DNA of 64,000 bases from Onchocerca volvulus (lineage: Eukaryota > Nematoda > Chromadorea > Rhabditida > Onchocercidae). Both the position numbers and the translations under genes were made by a program. The notes beneath the pieces were generated by a model. The model saw only the letters and a list, made by a program, of their open reading frames with translations. It had not been told where the DNA came from and made no database searches. Positions 61,986 to 64,000 of the stretch are shown here, in pieces; within the stretch, counting starts at the first letter, position 1; each line of letters begins with the position of its first letter. Where the stretch lies: the NCBI GenBank assembly GCA_000499405.2, contig HG738140.1:14137113-14201112 (forward strand), read 5' to 3'.

Positions 61986-64000
61986 GTTGCACGACCTGTA
62001 AAATGAAGTGAGCTGATAAAGAAGTAACTTGGATATAATATCTCTCGAAATATAATAACCAAAAGACAATTGTCACTTGAATAATCCTATCACTTCCTTA
62101 TCCTTTAAATTACTGCTTCTTTAAAATCGATAACACCATACCCACAATATTAATCATCGGACTCATTAATTGTTTAGTTCAACACTAAGGCATTTCAAAC
62201 TGAAAACTTCCCTTAGGTATTTCAAATTGGACAAATAAGAAATTCCAAATGGGACTTACCTATAGTTATTACATTACTATCGAAAACATTGTTTACACAT
62301 CACTATTGTTCTTTCAAAAAAAAGATCTAAATATTTAATAAAAAACTATCGCCGATCTTCTTAACCGTGACAATGACTAGGGGTTCTTGTTTCTTATCGT
62401 ATTGTTATCGAAAATCTGCAGTATCTCAAACTTGGGTAATTAGACCTTTATAACAAAAACTTTGCTAACACGACAATGGACAAGAAAATAACAATATCAG
62501 TAATATCAAAAACAATTCTAATGATGATATCGTCACCCAAAAGAAGATATAGATTAAATACCCGAATTTCAAATAATCTCATCCTCAGAACCGTCTTATT
62601 TATAGAGGGAGGATCCTAACAGAGTATTGATCTACCAGAAAGCGCCTTTGTTAGCTCATAAGATCGCGCCTATATCGGCGCTGTATCTGCACTGCATCAC
62701 AGAAAAAGATTGCAAAGCCATTTGACCTAAACTAAATAAGATATATACTTGAAGAATAAAACTTATTTTCTAGCAACCCTCGTGATTTTCAGCGACAGAA
62801 GCCTTACACTTAGTACATTATACAATAGTCATTATATCTGCCAAAAATCAACAGGAAAAAACAATTAGATAGCAAGTTTCAGGCGACATCAAAAACGAAC
62901 AAAATAAATTCTAATTAATTCTATTCCATCACTATCCTCTCTTCGTTCTTCTCCAATGAGTAATTAATTAAAGGCCTGATGAACAATACATATACTTATT
63001 CTCCGACGCACGTTTCGTAATCTCTTCTCTTCTTTTTCTTATCTTATCTTTCTTCTAATAAGATAAAAGAAAGAAGAGAAAAGATTACGAAACGTGCGTC
63101 GGAATCTCAACATTTATATCACAATATCGTATTATTTATTTTTCTTATTTTTATTCGTCGCTAATTCTATGTCGCATCATCTGATCATCTTCAATCCTCA
63201 AAATTTATGCTCTGACATTCTGTTTGAAACTACTAAATTTTGTGAACTAACGCATAAAAATATCGTATTTGAATCTAAATAGATCCTTCGATAGTTGAAA
63301 CTTTGAAGCCATCAATCTAACCACTCACCAATGATCACAAAACCCCACCCCATCCCCCTTAGAATTGATAACAAGCAACTCTATTCCCAAGCCAAGACAT
63401 CCAAGCTAGGATATTACGAAATTTCACATGCAACGATGAATGAAATAAACCGATTCACTATTCTGAGCTGGCACATATACTTATTTGTGTTCAAATGAGC
63501 AACAATATTTTAAATAAGATTTGGAGTATGTAGTAAATTGTAATGATTTGTCGCACTTAGACTGAAATAAGTTAAATCAACCTGTAAAACTTAATTTTGA
63601 GTTTTACAAAATTAAAATACTTCAGTTTCTATATCAGTCAACTCAAAATGAATGAAGAGTTTCTAGTATCATTACTGATAGTATTGAAAAATCATTGTTA
63701 TCATTAATGTTTTGATGGCAAATGTACGACATTATACATATCAGTGCAATCACTGATTGCTACAAAAGAGATAAATTAAATAAAATTAGCAAAATAAAAT
63801 CAATAAAAAAAAGTCTGAGAATTGTCTGAGAATGAAAAGAATTTAAGAATCTGAGAATTCTGAGAATGAGAATTTAAGTCTGAGAATTTTTTTCATATTT
63901 GCCGTTACCTTATGTCTTCTGATCGATTGAAATAAAAAATTGTCATTTAATTTAATTTTTTTGTAGTAAATTGGAAATTTAAATTTGCTCTAGTTTTAAC
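61986..64000. other. Upstream region of RSR-2 and window end, no gene seen
   Basis: Presumed promoter of the minus-strand RSR-2 gene followed by AT-rich DNA. It contains the long inverted repeat at 63003-63102 and, near 63810-63890, several short TCTGAGAAT-type direct repeats. No exon was recognised. Confidence 0.5.
63003..63102. repeat. Long imperfect inverted repeat, 44-bp arms
   Basis: Arms 63003-63046 and 63059-63102 are reverse complements with only about three mismatches, separated by a 12-base loop. The outer 21 bases (CCGACGCACGTTTCGTAATC and one more) are perfect and G+C-rich for this locus; the inner part is pyrimidine/purine-rich. It resembles a small foldback element. Confidence 0.93.

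Noticed and set aside
1..64000. CRISPR array, rRNA, intact transposon, or bacterial (Wolbachia-type) insertion
   Set aside because: No spaced direct-repeat array, no rRNA signature, no transposase or reverse-transcriptase motifs, and no intronless bacterial-type genes were seen on either strand.

Overview
The window reads as nuclear DNA of a nematode, most likely a filarial (clade III) species. The base composition is strongly AT-rich, coding exons are short (about 60-300 bp), introns are a few hundred bp and end in TTTCAG-like acceptors, and several start codons sit just behind such an acceptor, as expected for spliced-leader trans-splicing. The species call is inference; the exon/intron style and the protein families are read from the sequence. 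Exon models below were joined by hand, requiring GT/GC-AG borders and matching phases; all but the first gene give one uninterrupted frame from start to stop.

Layout, left to right. (1) 0-3.7 kb, + strand: an unrecognised multi-exon gene with an acidic N-terminus, a coiled coil, a CxxC element and a basic tail; its 5' end is at or beyond the window edge. (2) 5.5-7.7 kb, +: MND1, the meiotic strand-exchange cofactor. (3) 9.5-14.1 kb, +: a p53-family transcription factor with DNA-binding, tetramerisation and SAM-like regions. (4) 14.1-20.1 kb: no intact gene, but a decayed cuticle-collagen relic at 16.9-17.5 kb. (5) 20.1-25.6 kb, -: a MUT-7/EXD3-type 3'-5' exonuclease. (6) 27.5-30.0 kb, +: deoxyhypusine hydroxylase. 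(7) 30.8-34.1 kb, +: mitoribosomal protein mS29 (DAP3), converging on (8) 34.4-35.9 kb, -: mitoribosomal protein uL10m. (9) 36.7-43.8 kb, -: a multi-Tudor protein. (10) 45.3 kb, -: tRNA-Glu(UUC). (11) 47.5-54.0 kb, +: a bestrophin chloride channel. (12) 57.3-62.0 kb, -: the SRRM2/RSR-2 splicing factor with a long RS domain. The last 2 kb hold no gene but contain a long hairpin.

The genes are mostly independent housekeeping or regulatory loci rather than an operon. Loose functional groupings are: genome integrity and meiosis (MND1, p53), small-RNA or germline silencing (MUT-7-like and Tudor), translation and mitochondria (DOHH, mS29, uL10m, tRNA-Glu) and RNA splicing (RSR-2). No prokaryotic features, rRNA, CRISPR array or intact transposon was seen. 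The main items worth checking are the collagen relic, the presence of MND1 and of a canonical-looking p53 tetramerisation motif (MND1 is missing and the motif is diverged in C. elegans), a start-codon-only exon, GC-AG introns, and two long inverted repeats.
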